The notes under the pieces are model-generated. The model did not search any database and was not told the DNA's origin. It saw nothing but the letters and a program-made list of their open reading frames with translations. A DNA stretch of 64,000 nt, from positions 124,001 through 188,000 of the forward strand of contig NZ_BBWQ01000022.1 of assembly GCF_001463885.1 (NCBI RefSeq). Reading direction: 5' to 3'. This DNA comes from Aureimonas altamirensis (lineage in GTDB: Bacteria; Pseudomonadota; Alphaproteobacteria; Rhizobiales; Rhizobiaceae). Every line of letters begins with the position of its first letter. Position 1 is the stretch's first letter. Shown one piece after another: positions 25,606 to 36,900 of the stretch. Both the position numbers and the translations under genes were made by a program.

Positions 25606-27517
25606 GACCGACGAGTCCGATCACCTCATCGCCCTTCTCGCCCGGAATGCCGAACGCCATGGAGGCGACATCGCGCTGATGGAGCGCGACAGGGGCATAT
25701 GGCAGGAATGGACGTGGAGCGCCTATTGCGACCATGTGCTGTCGCTGGCCGCAGGCTTCGAGGCGGCGGGCGTCAAGGCAGGCGACATCGTGCTGGTCAT
25801 CGGTGACAATCGCCGTGCCCTGTATGCGGCCATGCTGGCGCTGATCGCCCTGCGCGCCATCCCCTCACCCGCCTATTCCGACGTGAATGCCGACGAGCTG
25901 TCCGGCCAGGTGGCGCGCGAGGGCATCACGATCGCCGTCGCGGAAGACCAGGAGCAGGTCGACAAGCTGATGCAGGTGCGACAGGCCAACCCTGCCATGA
26001 CGCTGATCGCCTACGACGATCCGCGCGGCTTGAAGGGTAACGAACCGGCCGGTGTCGTTGCGCTGGCGACACTGGTGGAGCAAGGGGCGCGCCGGCTCGG
26101 CGAAGAGCCCGGCCTGCGCGCCGCCCTGGTGGCCCGCCCGCAGGCGGGCGATATCGCGGTCCTGCTTCACTCGTCCGGCACGACGGGCGTGCCGAAGGGC
26201 GTGCCGCTTCGCCATTCCCATGTTCTCAGCGGCGTGCGCAACGCGGCCAATGCCGGCTATTTCGGCGAGGGCGAAGTGCACATGGCCTATCTGCCGATGG
26301 CCTGGGTGGGCGATTTCATCTTCTCCATCGGGGCGGCGCTGGCGCTGCGCTTCAAGGTCGCCATACCCGAAAAGCAGGAGACCGCCCTGCACGACCTGCG
26401 CGAGATTGCGCCGACGATCTACTTTTCGTCGCCGCGCGCCTGGTCGGCGATGCTGACGCGCATCCAGGTCGGCATGCAGGAATCCACGAAGCTGAAGCGC
26501 GCTCTGTTCGATCATTTCACCGGCTTCGCCGTCGCCACCGAGCGCAAGCGGCTCGACGGCAGGCAGCCCGGCATCGGAGCCCGCCTGCACTGGTGGCTGG
26601 GGCGCATCCTTGTATTCGCCCCGCTGCTGGACCAGCTCGGACTGTCGCGCGTCAAGCGCCCCTACACGGCCGGCGAGGCCATCGGCGAGGACGTGTTCCT
26701 GTTCTTCCGCGCGCTGGGCCTCAACCTGCGCCAGTTCTATGGCCAGACCGAGAATTGCGCGCTTGCCGTCGCCCAGTCGCCGGGCGACCTCAAGCTGCAC
26801 ACGGTCGGCCGCCCCTTTCCCGGCGTGGAGATCCGCATTGCCGATGACGGCGAAATCCTGATGCGCGGCAAAAACGTGTTCGACGGCTACCACCAGAACG
26901 AGACGGCCAGCGCCGAGGCCATCCGCGACGGCTGGCTGCATACCGGCGACGCGGGGCATGTGGAGCCCGACGGCCAGCTCGTCGTCCTGGGGCGCGTATC
27001 GGAAGTCGTCCATACCGCCGACGGAGAGCGGTACATCCCGACCTATATCGAGAACCGGATGAAGTTCTCGCAGTATATAAAGGATGCCTGCATCATCGGC
27101 GAGGGGCGGCCCTATCTGTCGGCGATGGTCAGCATCGATTTCGACGCCGCCGGCCATTACGCGCAGGAACACGGCATCGCCTACACTTCCTATGCCGACC
27201 TGTCGCAAAAGCCGGAAATCGCGAGGCTGGTGCGCGGCGTCATCGCCGCGGTCAACAAGCGCCTTCCGGAAAACCTCGCCATCCGCCGCTTCGTGAACCT
27301 GCACAAGGAATTCGACCCCGACGATGGCGAGGTGACGCGCACGCGCAAGCTGCGGCGCAACGTCATCGACGCGCATTATGCCCCCATCATCGCCGCGCTC
27401 TACGAAGACGGCGACGAAATCCTCTACGAGGCGCGCGTGACCTATGAAACGGGCGCGGAAGGCACGCTCAGCCGTCGGCTCGCGCTGGTTGGCGTGGACA
27501 AGCGGGAGAGCGCCTGA
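25595..27517 (+). CDS. long-chain-type acyl-CoA synthetase / AMP-dependent ligase
   Basis: 640 residues, overlapping livG by 11 bases. ANL-superfamily enzyme of the FadD15/long-chain group: P-loop LLHSSGTTGVPKGV (about 187-200), the YGQTENCALA region, GEILMRGKNVFDGYHQNE, and HTGDAGHVEPDGQLVVLGR, with the hinge and C-terminal domain extended by a TRTRKLRRN stretch. Activates a carboxylic acid to an acyl-CoA through an acyl-adenylate. Sitting inside a Liv operon it probably activates the imported substrate. Chain length or aromatic preference cannot be read from the sequence. Confidence 0.9.
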   Translation: MPLETDESDHLIALLARNAERHGGDIALMERDRGIWQEWTWSAYCDHVLSLAAGFEAAGVKAGDIVLVIGDNRRALYAAMLALIALRAIPSPAYSDVNADELSGQVAREGITIAVAEDQEQVDKLMQVRQANPAMTLIAYDDPRGLKGNEPAGVVALATLVEQGARRLGEEPGLRAALVARPQAGDIAVLLHSSGTTGVPKGVPLRHSHVLSGVRNAANAGYFGEGEVHMAYLPMAWVGDFIFSIGAALALRFKVAIPEKQETALHDLREIAPTIYFSSPRAWSAMLTRIQVGMQESTKLKRALFDHFTGFAVATERKRLDGRQPGIGARLHWWLGRILVFAPLLDQLGLSRVKRPYTAGEAIGEDVFLFFRALGLNLRQFYGQTENCALAVAQSPGDLKLHTVGRPFPGVEIRIADDGEILMRGKNVFDGYHQNETASAEAIRDGWLHTGDAGHVEPDGQLVVLGRVSEVVHTADGERYIPTYIENRMKFSQYIKDACIIGEGRPYLSAMVSIDFDAAGHYAQEHGIAYTSYADLSQKPEIARLVRGVIAAVNKRLPENLAIRRFVNLHKEFDPDDGEVTRTRKLRRNVIDAHYAPIIAALYEDGDEILYEARVTYETGAEGTLSRRLALVGVDKRESA

Positions 27518-28395
27518 TGGAGTATTTCATCGAACTGCTGGTCAACGGCGCGCTGACGGGTCTGATGTACAGCCTCGTCGCGCTCGGCATCGTGCTCATC
27601 TACAAATCGGCTGGCGTGCCCAACCTTGCGCAGGGCGCCATCGTCATGACGGCCGCCTATGCCGTCTGGCTGCTGGTCGGGGCGGGCCTGCCTCTGTTTG
27701 CCGCGATCGCCCTGGCGGCCGTCATCATGTTCGCGCTCGGCCTTGCCGTGGAACGCCTGCTTCTGCGGCGCATGGTGGGCCAGCCGATCATCATGGTCGT
27801 CATGCTGACGCTGGGGCTCGAAATCTTCCTGCGCGGCTTCGGGCCCGGCCTTCTCGGCGCCGGCCCGAAATCGCTGGATATCGGGATCGGCCTTGCACCC
27901 GTCATCATCGGCGACGTGTTCATCAACCGCGCCTATCTCATCGGCGGCGTGGTGGCGCTGGTCATGGTGGCGGCCTCGCTGCTGTTCTTCCGCACCCGCC
28001 TCGGCACCAAGCTGCGCGCCGTCTCGGACGACCATGTCTCGTCCTGGGCGGTGGGCATCTCCGTGGAAAGGGCCATCGGCATCTCGTGGGGGCTTGCCGG
28101 CGTGTCGGCCGTGGCCGCCGGCGTGCTGTGGGGCTCGGTCCAGAGCATTGACTGGACCCTTTCGGCATTGCTGTTTCCGGCGGTCGCCGTGGTTATCCTG
28201 GGCGGAGTGGACTCCATCTGGGGTGTCCTCGTGGGCGGGCTCGTGGTCGGCATCCTCGGCTCGGTCATACCGGGCTATCTCGACAGCATGGTCGGCGGCG
28301 GCACGCGCGATGTCGTCACATCGCTCGTCATCCTCCTCACCATCATGATCCGGCCTTACGGCATCTTCGGCCGCGAGAACATCGAGAGGATCTGA
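27517..28395 (+). CDS. livH: branched-chain-type ABC importer permease (LivH family)
   Basis: 292 residues; its ATG shares a base with the synthetase stop (TGATG). Polytopic inner-membrane protein with about eight helices; it begins MEYFIELLVNGALTGLMYSL, then LGIVLIYKSAGVPNLAQGA, a hallmark of LivH, and continues with VMLTLGLEIFLRGFGPG and the ATPase-contact segment RTRLGTKLRAVSDDHVSSW. Partner of LivM. Confidence 0.94.
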   Translation: MEYFIELLVNGALTGLMYSLVALGIVLIYKSAGVPNLAQGAIVMTAAYAVWLLVGAGLPLFAAIALAAVIMFALGLAVERLLLRRMVGQPIIMVVMLTLGLEIFLRGFGPGLLGAGPKSLDIGIGLAPVIIGDVFINRAYLIGGVVALVMVAASLLFFRTRLGTKLRAVSDDHVSSWAVGISVERAIGISWGLAGVSAVAAGVLWGSVQSIDWTLSALLFPAVAVVILGGVDSIWGVLVGGLVVGILGSVIPGYLDSMVGGGTRDVVTSLVILLTIMIRPYGIFGRENIERI

Positions 28396-28399
28396 GTTC

Positions 28400-29473
28400 A
28401 TGTTCTACCGTCTCGCGGGCGTCCACCACACAAGCTACAAATCGGCCATGCGGCTTTGGCCGGTTCCGGCGGATCGCTGGCAGGTGCTGCTTATCCTGGC
28501 CGTGGCGCTGGCGGCGCCCTTCTTCCTGTCCAGCCTTCACCTCGGCTCCTATGTGCTGCCCTGGCTGATCTGGAGCGCGGCCAGCCTTTCGCTAACGCTT
28601 CTGATGGGGTTTGCCGGGCAGCTCCATTTCGGCTTCGCCGCCGTCATGGCCATCGGCGCCTATACCTCCATCCACCTGACGCGGGCGGGCCTGCCCTTCG
28701 AGCTGGCGTTGATCGGTGCGGGCCTCGTCTCGGCGGTCATCGGCTGCATCTTCGGCGCCGCCGCGCTGCGGGTGAAGGGGCTGTACCTCGTCATGGCGAC
28801 ACTGGCCATGCAGTATCTGGTGGACTGGGTGATCATCAACGTGCCGGTGATTTCGGGCGGCGCGCAGGCGACGCTGCAGACACCATCGGTCAGCTTGTTT
28901 TTTATCCCCCTGGACGGGCCGTTCTCGCGCTACTACGCCGCGCTCGCCTGGACCGTGGTGGTAACGCTGTTTCTGCTCAACGTGCAGCGCAGCGCCTTCG
29001 GGCGCGCCCTCGTCGCCATCCGCGAAAAGGACTTCGCGGCCGCCGTCATCGGCGTCGACCCGTTCCGCACCAAGCTCGGCGCTTTCTTTACCTCGTCCTT
29101 CCTGGGCGGCGTTTCCGGCGCCATCCTGGCCTTCTGCTACTACCGGGCCGTCACGCCCGAGCAGTTCAGCTTCAACATCTCCATCCAGCTCGTGGCGATG
29201 GTGCTGGTGGGCGGTCTCGGCAGCGTCATCGGGGCGTTCTTCGGCGCCGGCTTCGTGCTGCTGCTGCCCATCATCCTCACCAACATCGCGGCAGAGCTGT
29301 CGGCAGCCGGCTGGCTGCAGGTATCGGCCAACCTGCTCGCCCACCTGCCCCTGATGGTCTACGGCGCGCTCATCGTCGGCTTCCTCGTCTTCGAGCCGCT
29401 GGGCCTTGCCAAGATCTACGACAACATCCGCAACACCTTGCTCGTCTGGCCATTCCGCCACGCGAAAAACTAG
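28400..29473 (+). CDS. livM: branched-chain-type ABC importer permease (LivM family)
   Basis: 357 residues, four bases after livH. About ten transmembrane segments; LMGFAGQLHFGFAAVMAIGAYTS is the LivM signature, and FGRALVAIREKDFAAAVIGV is the ATPase-contact loop. The N-terminus (MFYRLAGVHHTSY) is slightly longer than in average LivM. A weak hairpin follows before the binding-protein gene. Confidence 0.94.
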   Translation: MFYRLAGVHHTSYKSAMRLWPVPADRWQVLLILAVALAAPFFLSSLHLGSYVLPWLIWSAASLSLTLLMGFAGQLHFGFAAVMAIGAYTSIHLTRAGLPFELALIGAGLVSAVIGCIFGAAALRVKGLYLVMATLAMQYLVDWVIINVPVISGGAQATLQTPSVSLFFIPLDGPFSRYYAALAWTVVVTLFLLNVQRSAFGRALVAIREKDFAAAVIGVDPFRTKLGAFFTSSFLGGVSGAILAFCYYRAVTPEQFSFNISIQLVAMVLVGGLGSVIGAFFGAGFVLLLPIILTNIAAELSAAGWLQVSANLLAHLPLMVYGALIVGFLVFEPLGLAKIYDNIRNTLLVWPFRHAKN

Positions 29474-29477
29474 CCGA

Positions 29478-29493
29478 CCGGCAAAAAAGCCGG
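29478..29493 (+). other. short intercistronic hairpin
   Basis: CCGGC-AAAAAA-GCCGG, a 5-bp stem with an A6 loop, just after livM and before the binding-protein ribosome site. It may set relative expression; too weak to be a terminator. Confidence 0.3.
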
Positions 29494-29514
29494 CATCTGG
29501 GAGGAACCGCAATC

Positions 29515-30750
29515 ATGTCCATGAGGAAGCTTCTGTCGGCAGGGCTTGCCGCCATCGCGCTCCTGGCCGGCCCCGCCGCCGCACAGGAGCCGGTCAAATT
29601 CGGCCTGCTCCAGGATTTCACGGCGGTCTATACGTTCGTGACCGGAGAGTACAACCAGGGCCAGCGCGACTACCTGACCCTCGTCAACGAGGAGGGCGGC
29701 ATCGACGGCACCACCTTCGAGGCCATCGTCCGCGATACGGGCAACCAGCCGCAGCGCGGCATCGAAGCCTACAACCGGGCGCGCGACGAAGGGGCGATCC
29801 TGTTCGACTTCCTGTCGACGCCGGTTTCCCGGGCCATCGTCCCATCCGCGTTGCAGGACAAGGTGGTGATGATCACGCCGGTGCACGGGCGCGGCGATGC
29901 CTCTGACGGCGAGACCTTCCCCTACGTCTTCCCGGTCATGGCCACCTACTGGTCGCAGGCCGCGATCCTGGCGAAATGGATCGAGGACAATGGCGGCCTC
30001 GATGGCAAGAAGATCGCCCTCGTGCACATCGACTCGCCCTTCGGCCGCGAGCCGATACCCGTGCTCCAGGACCTTGCTGCGGACAAGAATTTCGAGCTTC
30101 GCACCTTCGCCTATGCAAGCCCCGGCAACGAGCAGACGTCCACCTGGACGGAGGTGCGCCGCTACCGGCCCGACTACGCCATCATCTGGGGCGCCGGCGG
30201 CGGACAGGCCGTGTCGGTACGCGAGGCGGTTCGCAACGGCATCCCGCCCGAAAACATCATGTCTGTCGTCTGGCTTGCCGAAACGGATGCCAACACCGTC
30301 GGAGCGGACACGATGGTGGGCGTCAAGCGCTTCGAGGCGGTCGCACCCGGCATGGATACGCCGATCCTGCAGCGCATCAAGGAAAAGGTCGTCGATACCG
30401 GCAAGGGTGCGGGCGATGCGTCCAAGGTCGGCTCGTCCTATTACAACCTTGGCGTGGCCACCATGGCGGTGGCGGTCGAGGCGGCGCGCCTGGCCCTGGC
30501 CGAAGGCGATGGGCCGCTGACGGGCGAGCGGCTGAAAGACGGGTTCCAGAAAATCTCCGGCTTCGATGCCGAAGGCCTGATGCCCCCGATCACCATCACC
30601 GCAAAGGACCATCAGGGCGGCGGCATGGGCCGCGTGTCCCAGTGGAACGGAACCGCCTTCGAGCCCGTGGGCGAATGGGGCAATGCCTATCCGGACATCG
30701 TCCAGAAGGAGATCGACGAAGGGGCGGCGGGCTTCCGCGAAGGGCGCTGA
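29515..30750 (+). CDS. branched-chain-type ABC importer substrate-binding protein
   Basis: 411 residues from the ATG at 29515, with GGGAGGA about ten bases upstream. Sec signal peptide to about residue 24 (AAIALLAGPAAAQE). Type I periplasmic-binding fold of the LivK/Peripla_BP_6 group: PVKFGLLQDFTAVYTF, YLTLVNEEGGIDG, FLSTPVSRAIVPSALQ, ALVHIDSPFGREPIPVLQ. Longer than typical LivJ/K by 40 or so residues, like binders of aromatic or aliphatic acids rather than leucine. The ligand is not known. Confidence 0.9.
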   Translation: MSMRKLLSAGLAAIALLAGPAAAQEPVKFGLLQDFTAVYTFVTGEYNQGQRDYLTLVNEEGGIDGTTFEAIVRDTGNQPQRGIEAYNRARDEGAILFDFLSTPVSRAIVPSALQDKVVMITPVHGRGDASDGETFPYVFPVMATYWSQAAILAKWIEDNGGLDGKKIALVHIDSPFGREPIPVLQDLAADKNFELRTFAYASPGNEQTSTWTEVRRYRPDYAIIWGAGGGQAVSVREAVRNGIPPENIMSVVWLAETDANTVGADTMVGVKRFEAVAPGMDTPILQRIKEKVVDTGKGAGDASKVGSSYYNLGVATMAVAVEAARLALAEGDGPLTGERLKDGFQKISGFDAEGLMPPITITAKDHQGGGMGRVSQWNGTAFEPVGEWGNAYPDIVQKEIDEGAAGFREGR

Positions 30751-30753
30751 ACG

Positions 30754-31545
<792 letters not shown>

Positions 31546-31555
31546 GGGTGGGCTG

Positions 31556-32782
31556 ATGTGGCGTTTCGACCCCGATCTGGAACGGCGCCGGCCGGAAATC
31601 CGGCAGGCGGAGCAGTTCCTGCATCTGCGCGCGCTGCTGTCGCGCGCCATGGCAGAGGCGCCGGGCTGGCAGCAACGGCTGGCCGGCATCGATCTGGACG
31701 GCATCGCCGCGCCGCCCGACCTTGCGCGCCTGCCCTTGCTGCGCAAGTCCGACCTGCCGGCGCTGCAACAGGCCGATCCGCCATTCGGCGGGCTCACCCT
31801 GTCGATGCCCGGACGTCTGGCCCGGCTGTATCTGTCGCCGGGCCCGATTGCCGATCCCGAAGGTTCCGGGCCCGATTGGTGGGGCGCGGCACGGGCCTTC
31901 CATGCGCTGGGGCTGACGCCCGGAGACATCGTCCACAACGCGTTCTCGTACCATCTGACACCCGCCGGCACACTGTTCGAAAGCGGCGCCCATGCCCTGG
32001 GCTGCGCCGTCATACCGGCAGGCACCGGCGGCACCGAAGGTCAGCTGGACGCCATGATGCGCTTTCGCCCGACGGCCTATTGCGGCACGCCGGACTTTTT
32101 GAAAATCCTGATCGACAAGGCCGCGGAAACGGCAAGGGACATCGGCTTCCTGACGCGGGCCCTGGTGTCCGGCGCGGCTTTGCCGCCATCGCTGCGCGCC
32201 ACGCTGGAAGGCCATGGGCTGACGGTGCGCCAGGCATTCGGCACGGCGGACCTTGGCATCGTGGCGTATGAGACGGGTGCGCCCGAACACGGCATGGTCG
32301 TCGGCGAGGAGGTGATCGTCGAGATCGTCGCGCCCGGCACCGGAGAGCCGTTGCCGGACGGAGAGGTGGGCGAGCTGGTGGTTACGCGGCTGAATGCCGA
32401 CTATCCGTTGTTTCGCTTCGCCACCGGCGACCTGTCCGCCTTCATGACGGAGCCGGTGCCGGACGGCCGGACCAACCGGCGCATCCGTGGCTGGATGGGG
32501 CGTGCCGACCAGGCGACCAAGGTGCGCGGCATGTTCGTGCGGCCGGAGCAGATCGCCGAGATCGGCCGGCGACACCCCGGCCTGAAGCGGCTGCGCCTGG
32601 TGGTGACCCGGACCGACGAGCGGGACGACATGCGGCTGCTTGCCGAAAGCGCGGATGCCGGCATCGACGCCGCCTTGCGCGAAACGCTGGCCGATGTGAC
32701 GAAGCTTAAAGGTGCCGTCACCATCGTTGCGCCCGGCACGCTGCCGCAGGACGGCAAGGTGATCTCCGACGAACGTGGATAA
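31556..32782 (+). CDS. phenylacetate-CoA ligase-like adenylate-forming protein with degenerate P-loop
   Basis: 408 residues from the ATG at 31556. PaaK-type fold: N-terminal RRRPEIRQAEQFLHLRALL, the central VHNAFSYHLTPAGTLFESGAHALG, FGTADLGIVAYE (A5-like), GELVVTRLNADYPLFRFATGDL and a C-terminal lid with DQATKVRGMFVRPEQI. The residues that should form the nucleotide loop (SSGTTG in PaaK) read YLSPGPIADPEG, so the Ser/Thr/Gly-rich motif is lost. The gene may encode an inactive or altered ligase. Last gene of the Liv operon; a role with the AMP ligase at 25595 is inferred. Confidence 0.85.
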   Translation: MWRFDPDLERRRPEIRQAEQFLHLRALLSRAMAEAPGWQQRLAGIDLDGIAAPPDLARLPLLRKSDLPALQQADPPFGGLTLSMPGRLARLYLSPGPIADPEGSGPDWWGAARAFHALGLTPGDIVHNAFSYHLTPAGTLFESGAHALGCAVIPAGTGGTEGQLDAMMRFRPTAYCGTPDFLKILIDKAAETARDIGFLTRALVSGAALPPSLRATLEGHGLTVRQAFGTADLGIVAYETGAPEHGMVVGEEVIVEIVAPGTGEPLPDGEVGELVVTRLNADYPLFRFATGDLSAFMTEPVPDGRTNRRIRGWMGRADQATKVRGMFVRPEQIAEIGRRHPGLKRLRLVVTRTDERDDMRLLAESADAGIDAALRETLADVTKLKGAVTIVAPGTLPQDGKVISDERG

Positions 32783-32877
32783 GACCGCAAGAACCGGGAT
32801 GCGGGATGGAGGCCGGCCCGGCATTCTCATGGCAGTCGAACGTTGAAGGGGCTATCCTGCCCCGCAAGGAGACCGCC

Positions 32878-33936
32878 ATGTTGTCACGCGACGACGATCC
32901 ATTCTGGCAGGCCGTGACGATGCGGGACGCAGGTTTCGACGGGCGCTTCGTCTATGCCGTCCGCACGACCGGCGTCTATTGCCGCCCGTCCTGCGCCTCG
33001 CGCCCGAAGCGGCGCGAGAATGTATCCTTCCACCCGGACGCGGTGGCCGCCGAGGCGGCCGGTTTCCGGGCCTGCCTTCGCTGCCGCCCCGATGAAGCCC
33101 GGCCGGACGCCGCCCTGGACGAGATGGTCGCCGCGGCCTGCCAGCATATCGAGGCCGCGGAGACCGAGCCGACCCTGGCGCAATTGTCCACGGCGGCCGG
33201 CTACAGCCCCTACCATTTCCAACGCCTGTTCAAGGAGCGTATCGGGCTGACGCCGAAGCAATACGCCAAGGCGCGCCGCAAGCTGCGGCTGCGCGACGGG
33301 CTTGCCGGCGCCGCATCGGTGACGGATGCCATCTACGCGGCCGGCTATGGCGCCAGCTCACGCGCCTATGATGACGGCGATGCGCTGGGCATGACGCCGC
33401 AAAGCTTCCGTCAGGGCGCCAAGGGCGAGCGCATCGTCCATGCCATGGTAGCCTCCGGCCTGGGCCCGCTGCTGGTGGCGGCGACGGCGCGCGGCATCTG
33501 CATGATCGAGTTCGGAGAAGAGCCCCTGATGCTCCAGCGGCTTGCCGCGCGCTTTCCTGGCGCCGAACTGGCCCCCGCAGACGCGGCCTTCGCCGATCTC
33601 GTCACGCGTGTCGTTGCCCTTGTGGACGCGCCGGGCACGACAAATGAGGCCCTGCCCCTGGATATCAGGGGCACGGCCTTCCAGGAACGGGTCTGGCAGG
33701 CCCTGATGCGGATTCCGGCGGGCGAGACGGTCAGCTATTCCGGGCTCGCAGAGCGGATCGGCCGCCCCGGAGCGGCACGGGCCGTCGCGCGCGCCTGTGC
33801 CGGCAACGGCATCGCGGTGGCGATACCCTGCCACCGTGTGGTCCGTGGCAATGGCGACATCTCCGGCTATCGCTGGGGGGTCGAGCGCAAGCGCGCTCTC
33901 CTTGACGCGGAAAGTCTCGCCTTGAAGCAACGATAG
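32878..33936 (+). CDS. ada: bifunctional Ada: methylphosphotriester/O6-methylguanine DNA methyltransferase and activator
   Basis: 352 residues from the ATG at 32878, with AAGGAG six bases upstream. N-terminal Ada zinc domain with Cys35, Cys39, Cys66 and Cys69 (YCRPSC ... CLRC), where the first Cys accepts methyl groups from phosphotriesters; a middle AraC-type helix-turn-helix (LAQLSTAAGYSPYHFQRLFK); and a C-terminal O6-alkylguanine transferase domain with PCHRV, Cys318. Full-length and matching E. coli Ada in plan. Repairs alkylated DNA and activates the adaptive response. No ada-box was identified nearby. Confidence 0.95.
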   Translation: MLSRDDDPFWQAVTMRDAGFDGRFVYAVRTTGVYCRPSCASRPKRRENVSFHPDAVAAEAAGFRACLRCRPDEARPDAALDEMVAAACQHIEAAETEPTLAQLSTAAGYSPYHFQRLFKERIGLTPKQYAKARRKLRLRDGLAGAASVTDAIYAAGYGASSRAYDDGDALGMTPQSFRQGAKGERIVHAMVASGLGPLLVAATARGICMIEFGEEPLMLQRLAARFPGAELAPADAAFADLVTRVVALVDAPGTTNEALPLDIRGTAFQERVWQALMRIPAGETVSYSGLAERIGRPGAARAVARACAGNGIAVAIPCHRVVRGNGDISGYRWGVERKRALLDAESLALKQR

Positions 33937-33955
33937 CGCACCCTGCTGCGCTATC
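33932..33955. terminator. bidirectional terminator-like hairpin spanning both stop codons
   Basis: Perfect 9-bp stem (GATAGCGCA / TGCGCTATC) with a six-base loop. The left arm includes the ada stop and the right arm the end of the RND permease gene, so convergent transcription is ended within 25 bases. No U-tract. Confidence 0.65.
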
Positions 33956-36900
33956 ACCCTGCGGCGTGCCGCTCGTCCGGCGCCTTCGGCAGACGTTTCG
34001 AGACACGGCGCGCCAGGCCATCCAGGAAAGTCAGGATGACCGGCACGAAGATGAGCGTCAGCACCGTGGACGAGATCAGCCCGCCGATCACCGCATGGGC
34101 CATCGGCGCACGCTGCTCTCCGCCTTCGCCGAGGCCCAGCGCCAGCGGCAACATGCCGAAGATCATCGCCAGCGTCGTCATGACGATGGGGCGCAGACGA
34201 ACCGCGCCCGCTTCCGCAAGGCTGTCGCGCAGCGACAAGCCGCGTGCCCGCCCCTGGTTGGAGTAATCCACCAGCAGGATCGCGTTCTTGGTCACAAGGC
34301 CCATCAGCATGATGAAGCCGATGATCGAGAAGATGTTGAGCGTCGAGCCCGTGACCAGCAGTCCGACCAGCACGCCGATAAGCGACAGCGGCAGCGTCAT
34401 CATGATGGCGAGCGGCTGGATGAAGGAGCCGAACTGGGAAGCCAGGATCAGGTAGATGAAGATCACCGCCAGCGACAGCGCCTCCACCGCATAGCCCATG
34501 CTTTCGGCCATGTCCTCCGCCTCGCCGCCGAAGACGATGCGATATCCGGCCGGCACGTCCACGGACGCGATCTCGCGCGTCAGATCGGCGGTGACGTCGC
34601 CCAGCGCCCTGCCCTGCACGTTGGACGAGATGCGGATCTCCCGCGAGAGGTCCTTGCGAGTGACCGATTCCGGCGCGACGCTTTCGATGACATCGGCGAC
34701 CTGCGACAGGAGAACGGTCGTCGGCCGGCCATCGTCGCCGGTGCGCCCGGTTGTCAGCGACAGGTTGCGCAACTGGTCGGCAACCGCCCGGCCTTCGCGC
34801 GGCAGGCGCACCACGACGTCGTAGCTTTCGCCGTCCGGCGCGTTCCAGACCGATATGGCGTCGCCCGCGATCAGCGGCCGCAGCGTATCACCCACGGCGT
34901 CGATGGAGACGCCAAGATCGCTGGCCGCCTCGCGCCGCACCCGGATGGCATAGGTTGGCCTTTCGTTGTCGATGGAGGATTCCACCTCCACCGCGCCCGG
35001 TATCGCCTCCAGCCGCGTCTTGATCTCGTCGGAAATGCGCCGGAGCTCTTCCGGCCCGTCGCCCAGAACGGAAACCTGAAGCGGTTTGGAAGCGGCGCCG
35101 CCGCCCCCGTCGCCCATCGAACTCTGGTTCACCGAAACCTCCAGGCCCGCAACGGAGGACAGGCGGGCGCGGATGGGTTCCGCTATGGCGCTGGTGGAGA
35201 TGGATCGCTCGCGCGCCGGCACCAGTTGCACCGCCACGTTGGCGGCGTTGACGCCGCGCGCACCGCCCGCGTTGATGGTGGAATAGAAGCTCTGCACCTC
35301 GGGGAACTCGCGCAGCGCGGCCTCCACCTGCCGCACCTTGACGCCCATATAGTCCAGCGAAGCACCCTGCGGGCCCTCCACATAGACCGAGAATTCACCA
35401 TTGTCGCTCGGCGGCAGGAACTCGCCGCCGATCCGCGGCACCAGCATGAGGCTGCCGACGAAGATGGCGAATGCGGTAAACACCGTCAGATAGCGGTGGC
35501 GGAAACTCCAGTGGATGACCGACTTGTAGCGCACCGCCAGTCTTTCGAAGGCACGGTCGAAACGCGCCACCAGGCGGCCCAGCAGGCCGCGCTTCGCATT
35601 GGGCGCCGTCGCCGGATCGTACCAGACGCTCGACAGCATCGGATCGAGCGTGAAGGCGACGAACAGCGAGATGAGGACCGCAACCGAGACGGTGACGCCG
35701 AACTGCAGGAAGAAGCGGCCGATGATGCCGCCCATGAAGGCGACGGGAAGGAACACGGCGACGATGCACAGCGTCGTCGCTATGACGGCAAGGCCGATCT
35801 CGTTGGTGCCGTCCAGCGCCGCCTGCTTGTGGCTCTTGCCCATGTTCAGGTGCCGGGTGATATTTTCCCGCACCACGATGGCGTCGTCGATCAGGATGCC
35901 GATGGACAGCGAAAGGGCCATCAACGTCATCGTATTGAGCGTGAAACCCAGGAAATACATGACGGCGAACGTGCCGATGACGGAGATCGGCAGCGTCAGG
36001 CCGGTGATGACGGTGGATCGCCAGGAATTCAGGAACAGGAAGACGATCAGCACCGTCAGCACGCCGCCCTCGATGAGGGTGCGCTGCACCTCCGCCGCCT
36101 GCAGCGCGATGGGCCGCGAATTGTCGCGGCTGACCGTCAGCGTCAGGCCCTCGGGCGAAAGCTCACGCGCCAGGACGTCGACTTCGGCGCGAAGGGCCTT
36201 GGCCACGGCCACCGTGTTGGCCCCCTGCACCTTCACCACATCCACACCCAGCGCCCGGACGCCGTTGTAGCTGGCGGCGCTGGTCAGCTCTGCGCCACCG
36301 TCCACCACCTCGGCCACATCGGACAGATAGATCGGGTAGCCATTGTCCTGCGCAACGATGATCTGCGGAAAATCGCCGACATCGGCAAGCCGGCCCTCTA
36401 CCGTCACGATGCGCTGCCCGATCCCCGAGATCAGCGTGCCGGCGGCCCGGTCCTGGTTTTCGCGGCGTATCGCCGTCATGACGGTCGATACGGAGATGCC
36501 GTAGGCCTCCAGCCGCTCGGGGTCCATCAGAACGAGAACCTGGCGCGGGCTGCCGCCGACGATGGTCACCTGCCCGACGCCGGGCAGCACGCTGAGGCGG
36601 TTGACGATCACCTTGTCGGCCAGCGTCGTCATTTCCGGCAGGCTGCGGCTGTCCGAGAAGACCGCGACCGACAGGATCGGCTGGTCGTCGGGGTTGAAGC
36701 GCGTTACCTGCGGGGTATCGACCTCGTCCGGGAAGACGGCGTCCAGCCGTGCCACCCGGTCGCGCACCTCCTGCGCCGCCGCGCGCGAGTCGACATCGAG
36801 GTCGAACTGGATGACGACGACGGAGCGCCCCTCGTAGCTGTCGGAGGTGATCGTATCGATACCGCCGATCGTGTTGACTTCGGTCTCGATGCGGCGGGTG

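Noticed and set aside
25595-27517. Naming the AMP ligase as a leucine-pathway enzyme (isovalerate-CoA ligase)
   Set aside because: It lies beyond the pathway operon and under a different regulator; sequence belongs to the long-chain group, so the substrate is left open.
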